Assembly (NCBI RefSeq): GCF_013393905.1
Contig: NZ_CP040272.1
Span: 6,147,501-6,211,500 of the forward strand
Length of the DNA stretch: 64,000 bases
Origin: Nostoc sp. C052
Lineage (GTDB): Bacteria > Cyanobacteriota > Cyanobacteriia > Cyanobacteriales > Nostocaceae
Reading direction: 5' to 3'
The notes under the pieces are model-generated. The model saw only the letters and a program-made list of their open reading frames with translations, did no database searches and had not been told where the DNA came from. Made by a program: the position numbers and the translations under genes. Positions 42,583-51,164 of this stretch are shown here, piece after piece (position 1 is the stretch's first letter; each line of letters starts with the position of its first letter).

Positions 42583-43830
42583 CTGTTGAATCCTGTTGTA
42601 GAAATCTTGTTGAAGACACTACTGAACTTCTCAAGCTATCAACTTATACATTAAAACCTAGCTGGATTGATAAGTGTTCTCTATTTGCTCCAGGAAAGTT
42701 TACTAATTTACTGATATACCGCAGAAATTATCCAGGCTCGCAAACATATCTCTAAACCTTGGCTGGGAACTAAACCGAATAATAAAAATTTGTACTTGAA
42801 CTCAGTGTGTTTACACATTTTATATTGGACATGGGAAAAAATTAGTAACAGAAGTCTATTGAGCTGCGTAAATCTTCGATATGTTAACTACCCTAGATAA
42901 ACGCGCTTTACAGATTCCTAGAGATTTTTGCTGAATGTCCAAATATAGTTTTTGAGAACACTAAGAGCTAATGCGGTGGTCAACTCGTAGTTGACATTGA
43001 TTGCATTAGATTTGAAATGTCTTAGACTATTTAGTATTAGGTTTGCTTGATTTTTCTTCGTAATTCTAACTAGGGTTTTTTCTCCCAATTTATTGCTACA
43101 TGTAATCACCTACTAGAATACCACGAGAAAAGCGTGTTGCAAATTTATCGCCATACTTCATCAAAAATTCATTAACCGAAAATATACTTAAACAAAAACT
43201 TCATAAAATCGCAACTTTCCTTTATGTGAATTTTTATTTTGAGGATTTGTACATTTATGAAGCACTAGTACAGCTTTGCATAAGTTCGTAACTTTTTTAA
43301 ACGCAGAGGTAAACGCATAGGCGCAACTCTTGGAGACGCTACGCAAGCGCTTTCCCGCAGGGTAGGTACGCAGAGTTTTATCAAAGTTAATTCGCTATGA
43401 ATTAATGAAGTATTACACTTAGTATCAAATTTGATACTAAGCTGAATTTAAGCTTGAATAACAGTACAAGTATTGTGATTAGTTGATACAAAATATACTA
43501 GGATATACTGAAGACTGTAGATATTAACAGGGAGTCTGAATCGGTTTCTATTTATCTACACAAATCTCCAAATTCAGATATATCAGACAGAACTGAGCTG
43601 ACAGTTAATTCAGATTCCAAGTCAGCCTAAATACCCATTGATAATTTGAACATCAATGGAGATTTATTTTATACTACCATTTATTGTAAGTATATTTTTA
43701 AAAGTTGGCGTGGTCTTATTGGTAAACAAGTTCATAAATACCTAACCATCGCGTTTATAGGCTAAATGAGAAGATAAAAGTTAGTTATGGTTAGGATTCT
43801 GAAATTATTCAGTTTTTCTAGGTTGTTTTT
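42583..43830. other. Gene-poor region of 1.2 kb
   Basis: No gene can be supported. A 63-codon frame at 42918-43109 on the minus strand lacks a ribosome binding site and family features. The region holds fragments of common cyanobacterial dispersed repeats (ACGCTACGCAAGCGC and CCCGCAGGGTAGG, 43340-43370), a perfect 24-bp palindrome (43418-43441) and otherwise AT-rich DNA. Confidence 0.5.
43418..43441. promoter_or_regulatory. Perfect 24-bp palindrome, operator-like
   Basis: CTTAGTATCAAA followed by TTTGATACTAAG, with no mismatch and no loop. Loop-free perfect symmetry is more like a dimeric protein site than an RNA hairpin. No gene is close enough (the nearest is about 400 bp to the right on the other strand) to assign a target. 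Confidence 0.5.
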
Positions 43831-44049
43831 CTATTGTTTGGACTCATTTTTTTGCAAAAGCCTGTTGCTAATTATGAAGACAACGATCAACAATCCAAAC
43901 TGAATCTGCCAAGGTGCTAATACCAAACTTAAAATCAAGCTAATAGCTGCAAATACACCTGCAAGATATGCGATTTCGTCATTACTCTTTTTAAACAAGT
44001 AGCCAGTAGCTAAAGCCGTACACAGTGGTATCAAGAAAAACAAAGGCAT
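43831..44049 (-). CDS. Small membrane protein of unknown function
   Basis: A 72-residue protein with three hydrophobic segments (about 2-19, 27-47, 48-64) and a short polar tail ending NRLLQKNESKQ. The segments are separated by KKSNDE and a Pro/Trp turn. AGAGG lies about 9 nt before ATG 44049. Proteins of this length and pattern are frequent in cyanobacteria but I cannot name a family. The gene is isolated. Support comes from the consistent hydrophobic pattern and ribosome binding site. Confidence 0.6.
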   Translation of the reverse strand: MPLFFLIPLCTALATGYLFKKSNDEIAYLAGVFAAISLILSLVLAPWQIQFGLLIVVFIISNRLLQKNESKQ

Positions 44050-44585
44050 TCTACTAACCTCTGGACTAAAAGTTGTTGTGCTTAGAAAACGAAATTGTTT
44101 TTGGAATTCTGGTTAATTCTACATCCAATCAGGTTTCAGCCACAACAACCGATCGAAATAAATATTATAGAAAATCAAAATTATGTAACGTTATATATTA
44201 CACCAATGGGAATAATTCTGGCGACAGATGAAGCATCCAAAAGCTTGCTTTTATAAGAAGAATTAAGAACTCAGGAGTCAGAATGATTACTGAAGATACT
44301 TGTGTAGGCAGGGAACAGGGAAAGAAGGGAATAGATGTGTACTGATGTTTTTCAAAAATCAAACCGGATTCCGATAGCTGCGCTATGCTATACAAACTCT
44401 CCTTCATCTACGCGGATTGAAAGGGTTTAAAACTTGCGTGGGTGGGTTTTGTCTATTTCACCAATTACACTCTTGTGAGCAATCATCAGGTAAATTGGCG
44501 TAAAACTTTGGCCTTGCGCCAAACTTAAGAATCTAGCATATTACCTTTAGAAGTTACATTTTCATTTTTTCATTTTAGACACCTA
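44050..44585. other. Intergenic region before tex
   Basis: About 535 bp, divergent between the small membrane gene and tex. No gene, RNA or repeat is recognised. AT-rich DNA at 44160-44200 may contain a promoter. Confidence 0.4.
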
Positions 44586-46745
44586 ATGCTGAATATTCCT
44601 CAACTACTGGCAACTGAAATAAACCTCAAATCCCATCAGGTGCAAAACGCGCTGGAACTTTTGGCGGAGGGTGCAACAATTCCCTTTATTGCACGTTACC
44701 GTAAAGAGCGCACTGATGAGATGAATGAAGTGCAACTACGTGAACTGTCTGATCGCTATACTTACTTAACAGAACTGGAGGAACGAAAATCGGTAATTTT
44801 AAGTGCGATCGCTCAACAAGGTAAACTTACGGATGAACTCAAAGCCAAAATCTTACCCTGTTTACAAAAAACTGAACTTGAGGATTTATACTTACCCTAT
44901 CGACCAAAACGACGCACCCGCGCCACTATCGCCAGAGAAAAAGGACTCGAACCACTGGCTGAGTTCATCAAATCTTTAAATGTCAAAAATGCTGCAACAG
45001 CTTCCTTGGAGGAAGCAGCGACTAAGTATATTTCGGAAACCAAGGGAGTCAAAACAGCAGAAGAAGCACTCAAAGGTGCTGCTGACATTTTAGCGGAAGA
45101 AATCGCCGAAAAAGCTGAGTTACGCGCATATATCCGCGATTATCTTTTAGAAGAAGGGGTATTTGTCTCCCGCATCAAAGATGATTATCCTGAAGGTACA
45201 ACCAAATTTGAGATGTACCGTAACTATCAAATTAAGGTAAAAAATATTGCACCCCATAATATGCTGGCGTTGTGTCGGGGTGAAACTGAAAAAATATTAA
45301 GTTTTGAAATTGCTTTTGATGAAGATACGCTACTTTACTATCTTGAGTCGCAAGAAATTAAAACCAAAGTTCGGACAATCCGGGATTTTTATCAGGCGAT
45401 GCTGAAGGATGCATTCAACCGTTTGATGAAAATCTCTCTTATGGGAGAGGTCATTTCTGAGAAGAAAGTTTATGCAGACATAGAATCCATCAAGACATTT
45501 GAAACTAATCTGCGAGAGTTGTTGCTGTCTGCACCAGCAGGGATGAAACCTACATTGGCAATAGACCCTGGATTTAGAACTGGGTGTAAGGTTGCAGTCC
45601 TCGACCAAACGGGAAAATTTTTGGAATATCAAGCGGTATTTCCCCACCAAGCGGCTGAACAGCGACTCAAAGCTGCACAAACTGTCAAAAATCTCATTGA
45701 AAAGTACAAAATTGAGTTAATTGCTATTGGTAACGGTACAGCATCCCGCGAGACAGAGGAATTTGTCACGCAAGTTTTAGAAACCATAGAACGCAAACCA
45801 GTTAAGGTAATGGTAAATGAATCTGGTGCATCTATATATTCTGCAAGTAGTGTAGCTTTAGAAGAGTTTCCCGATTTAGATATTACTGTGCGCGGTGCCA
45901 TTAGTATCGGTCGCCGTTTACAAGACCCTTTGGCGGAACTGGTGAAAATTGATCCCAAATCTATTGGTGTGGGACAATATCAGCACGATGTCGATCAGAA
46001 GTTGTTGAAAAAGAAATTGGACGACACTGTAGAAAGTTGCGTCAACTACGTCGGCGTAGACTTAAACACCGCCTCCAAAGAACTGCTAACTTCCGTCTCT
46101 GGGATTACGGCAACAGTTGCCAATAATATTGTCGCCTATCGCAATCAGAATGGAGCCTTTAAAAATCGCCGACAATTGTTGAAAGTTCCGAAGTTGGGGC
46201 CGAAAGCCTTTGAACAAGCAGCCGGTTTTCTGCGGATTCGCGGCGGTGACAACCCATTAGATAATACAGCAGTGCATCCAGAGAGTTATTCTGTAGTAGA
46301 AGCGATCGCATCCGATCTAAATGTGCCATTAAATCAGGTGACACAAATAGCCGAAAAACTCAAAAAGACCAACCTGAAGAAATACGTTACTGATACCGTC
46401 GGCGAACCCACACTGCGCGACATTCTCAGCGAACTAGAAAAACCAGGTAGAGATCCTCGTGCTGAGTTTAAGTATGCCACCTTCAGAGAAGGAATTAAGG
46501 AAATTAGGGACTTAAAGGTGGGAATGGAATTAGAGGGAATCGTGACGAACGTCGCCAACTTCGGTGCTTTCGTCGATATCGGCGTACATCAAGATGGCTT
46601 AGTGCATATATCTCAACTTGCTGATAGATTTGTAGACGATCCCAACAAAATTGTCAAAGTGGGACAAGTAGTTAAAGTGCAGGTGTTAGAAATCAACGAG
46701 AAACTCAAGCGAATTAGTTTGTCGATGAAAGCAGTTAAACAATAA
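44586..46745 (+). CDS. tex: Tex-family RNA-binding transcription accessory protein
   Basis: A 719-residue cytoplasmic nucleic-acid-binding protein related to eukaryotic Spt6. The N-terminal helical part (about 5-190) has the family block PFIARYRKERTDEMNEVQLREL. A YqgF/RNase H-like domain follows (about 325-450, LAIDPGFRTGCKVAVLDQTG, IAIGNGTASRETEEFV), then helix-hairpin-helix units (about 480-560, GVDLNTASKELLTSVSGIT, FKNRRQLLKVPKLGPKAFEQ). The C-terminal S1 RNA-binding domain occupies about 645-717 (GMELEGIVTNVANFGAFVDIG). The length is a little shorter than in enterobacteria. A ferredoxin gene starts 13 bp after its stop. Confidence 0.96.
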   Translation: MLNIPQLLATEINLKSHQVQNALELLAEGATIPFIARYRKERTDEMNEVQLRELSDRYTYLTELEERKSVILSAIAQQGKLTDELKAKILPCLQKTELEDLYLPYRPKRRTRATIAREKGLEPLAEFIKSLNVKNAATASLEEAATKYISETKGVKTAEEALKGAADILAEEIAEKAELRAYIRDYLLEEGVFVSRIKDDYPEGTTKFEMYRNYQIKVKNIAPHNMLALCRGETEKILSFEIAFDEDTLLYYLESQEIKTKVRTIRDFYQAMLKDAFNRLMKISLMGEVISEKKVYADIESIKTFETNLRELLLSAPAGMKPTLAIDPGFRTGCKVAVLDQTGKFLEYQAVFPHQAAEQRLKAAQTVKNLIEKYKIELIAIGNGTASRETEEFVTQVLETIERKPVKVMVNESGASIYSASSVALEEFPDLDITVRGAISIGRRLQDPLAELVKIDPKSIGVGQYQHDVDQKLLKKKLDDTVESCVNYVGVDLNTASKELLTSVSGITATVANNIVAYRNQNGAFKNRRQLLKVPKLGPKAFEQAAGFLRIRGGDNPLDNTAVHPESYSVVEAIASDLNVPLNQVTQIAEKLKKTNLKKYVTDTVGEPTLRDILSELEKPGRDPRAEFKYATFREGIKEIRDLKVGMELEGIVTNVANFGAFVDIGVHQDGLVHISQLADRFVDDPNKIVKVGQVVKVQVLEINEKLKRISLSMKAVKQ

Positions 46746-46758
46746 TCATAAATAGCAG

Positions 46759-47100
46759 ATGGCAGTTTATCAAGTTCGATTCATCAATCCTACACTTGGA
46801 TTAGATCGCACCATTCCAGTACCAGACGATCAGTATATTCTGGATATGGCAGAAGATGCTCATATCCGCCTACCATCTGGGTGCAAACAAGGTGAATGCT
46901 CTGCGTGTATTGCTAAACTTATTAGTGGTGAAGTTAACCAAAGCGAGCAAAAATTTTTGCGTCCAAGTGAAATACAGGCTGGTTATGTTGTTACTTGTGT
47001 AACTTACCCTTTGTCTGATTGCACTTTAGAAACCCATCAAGAACAAGTCTTATATAAATCAGCACTGTATTATAAGCCTGAGTCGGGAAAATCTGATTAA
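46759..47100 (+). CDS. Plant-type [2Fe-2S] ferredoxin
   Basis: A 113-residue plant-type ferredoxin. The iron ligands are Cys in SGCKQGECSACIAKL (three cysteines, near residues 43, 48 and 51) and a fourth in YVVTCVTYP near 83. The N-terminus MAVYQVRFINPTLGLDRTI and the acidic DDQYILDMAED are typical. It is longer at both ends than the main photosynthetic PetF, so it is probably one of the minor, dedicated ferredoxins. It begins 13 bp after tex, on the same strand, so the two are likely co-transcribed, though no functional tie is known. No terminator was seen before the convergent esterase gene. Confidence 0.93.
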   Translation: MAVYQVRFINPTLGLDRTIPVPDDQYILDMAEDAHIRLPSGCKQGECSACIAKLISGEVNQSEQKFLRPSEIQAGYVVTCVTYPLSDCTLETHQEQVLYKSALYYKPESGKSD

Positions 47101-47159
47101 TTTTTGTCTTGTCAATCCTTTATCTGTCCCAACACTTCAGAGGATTCTACAACACTCCC

Positions 47160-48149
47160 CTATTGGCAGTTAACCCCTGTTAATTCCGCAAAAAACTCCT
47201 TTGCGGCACAAGACACTAACATTGGATCTTCAATCGGGGGATTCGTTTTTCCAACAATGTGAGCAGCAGTAACTTTTTTGAGAGTCCATTGAAAATCTTC
47301 TTTCTTCTTATTCGCAATGCTTTTTACTTGAGTGTAGAAATATTCGCCACGAGCCAAACGATTAGAACCTTGTTGTGCATCGCACTTATAGGTATCATGG
47401 TCATCCGATAAAGGTTTGTTATCTTTAGTGCCTAAAATAATTGTCATTGGTGTACTGAAAGTCGTTTTCAAGTCCACAGATGGCAGTTGCTCTCCGGTTT
47501 CTTTATGGAAACCACAGGGATAATCCCTATGCTGATCAGGTATTATATACGAACCAGCCTCGGCGGCGATCGCCTTTTTAATATGTGTATGGGGCATAAA
47601 GATGACCATTCGATGTACGAACTGTGCGCCAGCAGAGTGACCATAGAGATAGTAATTGGTGGTGCTGACTTTGGTGCTTCTTTTCACGAAGTCAAAAATA
47701 TTTTCAATTTGAGTAAATGCCCATTGATTTCGAGGATTTAGAATCTTCAAATCTTCTGTAAACATGTTACCAAGATTATACCCTGTAGCTAATGGATAGC
47801 GCTTTTGCTTAAATTGGGGGGCAAGCAGGATAAAATTTGGATTGTCGCTGCCCTTGTGGTTGTAGATATTTCTCCAGTCATTTCTATAATCTTCAGCATT
47901 CCGTTGTTCGCCATGCATGGTGAATACCACTTTCGTATTTGCCTGTATTTGATTAGGTAGGTAGTAGTAAACAGGGATAGAGAAATTACCAGCTTCAACC
48001 TTGTAAAGAAAACAACCCTCTCCTTTTTTCAACATCCTGAAAGTACAACTATGATCTGAAAGTGTTGAGATTGACCCAAATGCCTTGACAAGATGAGCGA
48101 AATCAAAGCAGAGGAAAGCAATTGTAATAAAAGCAAGCAACCGTTTCAT
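47160..48149 (-). CDS. Secreted alpha/beta-hydrolase (esterase-like)
   Basis: From ATG 48149 the protein has 329 residues and an N-terminal signal peptide (MKRLLAFITIAFLCFDFAH). The mature part has the alpha/beta-hydrolase fold: KVVFTMHGEQRNAEDYRNDW (oxyanion strand), the nucleophile elbow YLYGHSAGAQFVHRM (Ser in GHSAG), and MTIILGTKDNKPLSDDHDTY with candidate Asp, then a candidate His near TAAHIVGKTNP. It resembles poly(3-hydroxybutyrate)-depolymerase or feruloyl-esterase-like enzymes, but the substrate is unknown. The open frame begins at 48272; those 41 residues lack export features, so the internal ATG (AGAGG upstream) is preferred. Confidence 0.78.
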   Translation of the reverse strand: MKRLLAFITIAFLCFDFAHLVKAFGSISTLSDHSCTFRMLKKGEGCFLYKVEAGNFSIPVYYYLPNQIQANTKVVFTMHGEQRNAEDYRNDWRNIYNHKGSDNPNFILLAPQFKQKRYPLATGYNLGNMFTEDLKILNPRNQWAFTQIENIFDFVKRSTKVSTTNYYLYGHSAGAQFVHRMVIFMPHTHIKKAIAAEAGSYIIPDQHRDYPCGFHKETGEQLPSVDLKTTFSTPMTIILGTKDNKPLSDDHDTYKCDAQQGSNRLARGEYFYTQVKSIANKKKEDFQWTLKKVTAAHIVGKTNPPIEDPMLVSCAAKEFFAELTGVNCQ

Positions 48150-48391
48150 GAACCAAAACCTCTGAGATGGTAAACACAAAACCTGGATGTGTGTACACCG
48201 TAGCCTTTCCTTGTAGGGAAGGGCTGTTCTTGTTAGGTCTGTATTAGACTCAACAGAGAAGCGCTTTATCAATGAATGATAGACCTAATGGTAGAAAGAA
48301 ATTCTATCTTGCAAGAGAGGTGAAAACCTAGCAGATAGTTAAAGATGATATAAGAAGTTGCAAAAAAATCTCTAGTTATTAGGTAGAAACG

Positions 48392-48790
48392 ATGTTGACT
48401 CCATTTTTAACCGCCCTAGCTACAGCTTTAAGCCTGTTGATTGTTGATTTAGTTGTTCCAGGCGTTAACATTGCTAATTTTCCCGCAGCGTTGATTGCCG
48501 CCTTAGTAATTGGTCTAATTAACGGTTCAGTTAAACCAATCCTGTCTGCTCTTTCCCTACCACTTAATTTTCTCTCATTTGGAGCATTTTCGCTCATCGT
48601 CAACGGTTTATGTTTCTGGTTAGCAGCAGTATTAGTTCCTGGGTTCGCCGTTCGCGGAATCATTGGTTTCCTTCTCGGCCCAGTAATTTTAACCTTTGCT
48701 AACACTTTCATTAACAACTACTTTGTTGAAAGAAATCTTTTAACCAGCAGTGGTAGTGTAAAGAATCAAAGTGAGTTACCTTCGAGATAA
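48392..48790 (+). CDS. Phage holin-like four-helix membrane protein (YvlD family)
   Basis: A 132-residue protein with four membrane helices and the family motifs VDLVVPGVNIANFPAALIAAL, NGSVKPILSALSLPLNFLSF and LFVP-like LVPGFAVRGIIGFLLGPVIL (each quoted in part). The family is classed as a mycobacterial-type 4-TMS phage holin superfamily but occurs in chromosomes as an ordinary membrane protein. There are no phage genes nearby, so phage origin is not implied. GAAACG before ATG 48392 is a weak ribosome binding site. A Pmp3-like gene follows 127 bp downstream. Confidence 0.85.
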   Translation: MLTPFLTALATALSLLIVDLVVPGVNIANFPAALIAALVIGLINGSVKPILSALSLPLNFLSFGAFSLIVNGLCFWLAAVLVPGFAVRGIIGFLLGPVILTFANTFINNYFVERNLLTSSGSVKNQSELPSR

Positions 48791-48916
48791 GTTAGAAGGA
48801 GTAGAAACGCTAGTTAGCTCACGTTTCTTTAACTACATAAAATCTCCGAATCTGGATTTCCTAATTCGGCATCCTCAAATGAATGTAACTAAACAAAATC
48901 ACAAAGTTGTAAAATC

Positions 48917-49108
48917 ATGAAATTAGTTCGTTTTCTTCTAGGTCTGTTAGTTCCTCCTTTAGGCGTTTTCTTGACAGTTGGAGTTGGCCCAACTTTGATT
49001 ATTAACATTTTGCTCACAGTTCTAGGTTGGCTTCCCGGTAGTATTCATGCAATTTGGGTTATAGCCAAGCATGACGAACAAGTTAACAGAGAAGGGCGTA
49101 TTTACTAA
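48917..49108 (+). CDS. YqaE/Pmp3 family small membrane protein
   Basis: A 63-residue protein with two hydrophobic helices (about 4-22 and 26-50) separated by GVGPTLI and followed by WLPGSIHAIWVIAKHD, the signature of the UPF0057/Pmp3 family. Members in yeast and plants respond to salt and cold and influence membrane potential; bacterial function is unclear. The C-terminal DEQVNREGRIY is polar. The TGTAAAATC before ATG 48917 has no strong ribosome binding site. It lies downstream of the holin-like gene in the same direction, with hairpins after it. Confidence 0.88.
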   Translation: MKLVRFLLGLLVPPLGVFLTVGVGPTLIINILLTVLGWLPGSIHAIWVIAKHDEQVNREGRIY

Positions 49109-49165
49109 TACGCAATCAGAAGTTTCTTAATCGGTAGTTAAACCATAATTACCCATTTTCTAACC

Positions 49166-49198
49166 AGATTCCCGACTTCTTGAAGAAGTCGGGAATCT
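49166..49198. repeat. Long perfect hairpin (dispersed repeat)
   Basis: AGATTCCCGACTTCTT (49166-49181) pairs with AAGAAGTCGGGAATCT (49183-49198). The same core (GATCCCCGACTTC...) is the centre of the MITE at 23552. It lies 60 bp after the Pmp3-like gene and might stop its transcript, but lacks a T run. Confidence 0.75.
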
Positions 49199-49296
49199 AA
49201 TATTAACGTGAGGGTTTTTTGATTGAGCAAATTGGGTAGATATTATATGAGCAATCGAATTCACGTTAATATTATTGCAGTTTTTATTATTTAACA

Positions 49297-49328
49297 AAAT
49301 AGGGTGAGAAATCTCCCACCCTATTTTT
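49297..49328 (-). terminator. Intrinsic terminator, bidirectional-looking
   Basis: AAATAGGGTG pairs with CACCCTATTT around a loop of about 10 nt, with A runs at one side and T runs at the other. It lies between the Pmp3-like gene (plus) and the DUF6781-type gene (minus, stop 49354), so it may serve both. Confidence 0.7.
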
Positions 49329-49353
49329 TAATTCAATTAAACATCCAAGCAGT

Positions 49354-50160
49354 CTATTTATGAATAGTCTCCCGTTCTTTATCAGCAGGTTCCTTATCTT
49401 TAAATAAGTCAGCTGCGGTTAAGAGTAACTCTCGCAACGTTTGTTTGATTTGGCGTTCTTTTCTGGCGAGAGATGTACCAGCTTCACCCAGTTTATCTTC
49501 TAACTGCGATCGCTTTTGTTCTACCTGTACTACTACAGACTCCGCTTGGGGGCGAGCTTTATCATACCAGTGTTTAGCTTCGTCTAGATAATCTTGAACT
49601 TCCATATTACGTCCGCCATAGCGTGCAGCCATATTAGCTCGGACAATGGCTAGTTGCGCTTGTAGTTGCGCGTAACGTTTCTTTAACAATCCGACTTCTT
49701 CACTATCTTTAATGGCATTGACAGCAGAATCAATAGCCGTTTTGGTACTAGCAGGTTTTTGCTTACCCTCTTCTTCAATCTCTGCCAAAATTACATCAAC
49801 TTCTTGCTGGAGTTGTTCTTCTTCACCATCCAGTTGAGCCTGTAGCCGCTTGATATCTATCTGAGTTTTAGCAATATTTTCGTGTCTTTGGCTATTAATT
49901 CCTTCCAGCGCTCCTTCAATAGAAGCTGTCACTTCGTCTTTGAGTTCGCTACCTTTTTCTTGGAAGTTTTCAATGACAGCGGAAACCGCATCTCTAACAA
50001 GACTACGAAGTTCACTAGAACCTTGTTTAAACTCAGAAGAAACTTGAGAAACTGCGGATTTTACAATTTCTCGAATCCGCTCAGTTCTTAATTGTCCAGT
50101 TTCTTTCGCTTGTTGCAAGTCGGCTTGAATTTGTTGTTTGATATTGTTAGGCATTTTCAA
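49354..50160 (-). CDS. Coiled-coil protein of unknown function (DUF6781-like)
   Basis: The 268-residue protein is strongly helical and charged. Its first 100 residues have short repeated blocks (IVKSAVSQVSSEFKQGSSEL, LVRDAVSAVIENFQEKGSEL, EVTASIEGALEGINSQ) of about 22 residues, suggesting amphipathic helices. Residues about 100-145 and 205-250 are coiled coils rich in Glu, Gln and Leu. No signal peptide or membrane segment is present. Similar proteins are frequent in Nostoc, sometimes with histone-like basic content, but I know no function. DUF6781 assignment is from memory of the N-terminal pattern. A terminator follows. Confidence 0.7.
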   Translation of the reverse strand: MKMPNNIKQQIQADLQQAKETGQLRTERIREIVKSAVSQVSSEFKQGSSELRSLVRDAVSAVIENFQEKGSELKDEVTASIEGALEGINSQRHENIAKTQIDIKRLQAQLDGEEEQLQQEVDVILAEIEEEGKQKPASTKTAIDSAVNAIKDSEEVGLLKKRYAQLQAQLAIVRANMAARYGGRNMEVQDYLDEAKHWYDKARPQAESVVVQVEQKRSQLEDKLGEAGTSLARKERQIKQTLRELLLTAADLFKDKEPADKERETIHK

Positions 50161-50345
50161 CTCGTAGAATTTAACTAATTGGGATAAAAGTTTCTAGAAA
50201 TGTTCCTACACCCACATTATGGCGTAGCCTGATAGAGCTAGGCACTTCCTTTAGATAGAAAATTCCAGTCCCCAAGAGGTGACGTGTAGCATGTTGCCCA
50301 TTTGTGAGATGATAAATATTTAGTGGTAGTAATTAGGAGTGGAAT

Positions 50346-50570
50346 ATGTGGCGAGTAAATATTACTTGTTCGGGTGATGCTTGGAAACTCTATGGTGTTG
50401 ATTTTAAAGCGATCGCAGCGAAATATCAAGGTGAATTGATTGGTTCCAAAAAAATGCCAGATGGGACGCGTATCATGTCTTATAAAATTGAAGATGTTAG
50501 TGATGCAGAGTCCTTTCAAGAAGATTGTGCAAATTTTGCTGGATTTACAACTGACTTTGAATCCCTCTAG
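50346..50570 (+). CDS. Small conserved cyanobacterial protein, unknown function
   Basis: A 74-residue protein, MWRVNITCSGDAWKLYGVDF at the start, then KAIAAKYQGELIGSKKMPDG, with alternating polar and hydrophobic residues suggesting a small alpha/beta fold. TAGGAG lies 6 nt before ATG 50346, a very good ribosome binding site. A HIP1 site lies inside the frame. I do not recognise a family name. The petJ gene begins 55 bp downstream, but no link is evident. Confidence 0.7.
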   Translation: MWRVNITCSGDAWKLYGVDFKAIAAKYQGELIGSKKMPDGTRIMSYKIEDVSDAESFQEDCANFAGFTTDFESL

Positions 50571-50625
50571 GATTAGTTCTGACACTTATGCCTGTAACTA
50601 GTATGTCCAAATCTGGAGAAGTTAA

Positions 50626-50961
50626 TTGAAAAAATTACTTAAATTAGTATTAGTAACCTTTTTGTTATTAATCAGTACTTTTACTTTGCCTGCTAGTGCC
50701 GCAGACACAGTTAACGGGGAACAAATCTTTAGTGTTCATTGTGCTGGTTGTCATATCAACGGTAGCAACATAGTTAGGCGGGGTAAAAATCTCAAAAAGC
50801 AAGCTCTGAAAAAATATGGTATGGATTCAATCGAGGCAGTTACATCTATAGTTACCAATGGTAAAAATAATATGTCAGCCTACAAAGAGCGTCTCACTGA
50901 ACAGCAAATTCAAGATGTTGCTGCTTACGTTCTCGAACAAGCTGAAAAAGGCTGGCGTTAG
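50626..50961 (+). CDS. petJ: Cytochrome c6 (soluble lumenal electron carrier)
   Basis: A 111-residue precursor of the lumenal heme protein that carries electrons from cytochrome b6f to photosystem I or cytochrome oxidase. Residues 1-25 are a signal peptide cleaved after PASA. The heme site is CAGCH (about 39-43), with the Met ligand in NNMSAYKERL near 82. The C-terminal helix QIQDVAAYVLEQAEKGW is typical. Paralogues often named c6B/c6C exist and I cannot separate them. The start codon is TTG 50626, supported by GGAG eight bases upstream and by the perfect signal peptide; no closer ATG exists. Confidence 0.92.
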   Translation: MKKLLKLVLVTFLLLISTFTLPASAADTVNGEQIFSVHCAGCHINGSNIVRRGKNLKKQALKKYGMDSIEAVTSIVTNGKNNMSAYKERLTEQQIQDVAAYVLEQAEKGWR

Positions 50962-51158
50962 AAAGTTAGGAGTTATGAGTTCAAAATTAGGAGTTAAGAG
51001 TTAAGATTTAAGAGTTATTGATTATCGTTGTTATAAATGGTTCTTAAGAAGGCATAAAAGCTAAGAATGTTGTAATAAGATGCTTACAAACTCACAAATT
51101 ATCCTAACTCCTAACTCCTAACTCCTCACTTCTCACTCCCAACTTCTCACTCCTAAAC
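50962..51158. repeat. Heptamer short tandem repeats between petJ and the aldo/keto reductase gene
   Basis: After petJ the strand reads AGTTAGGAGTTATGAG and AGGAGTTAAGAG units; at 51105-51155 it reads CTCCTAACTCCTAACTCCT and CTTCTCACTCC units. The two tracts are complementary and could fold over about 100 nt. This is STRR-type DNA. Confidence 0.75.
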
Positions 51159-51164
51159 TTGAAA

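Noticed and set aside
42918..43109. 63-codon minus-strand frame
   Set aside because: No ribosome binding site, no family features, low-complexity composition.
48392..48790. Phage holin, suggesting a prophage
   Set aside because: There are no other phage genes, and the family occurs widely as a chromosomal membrane protein.
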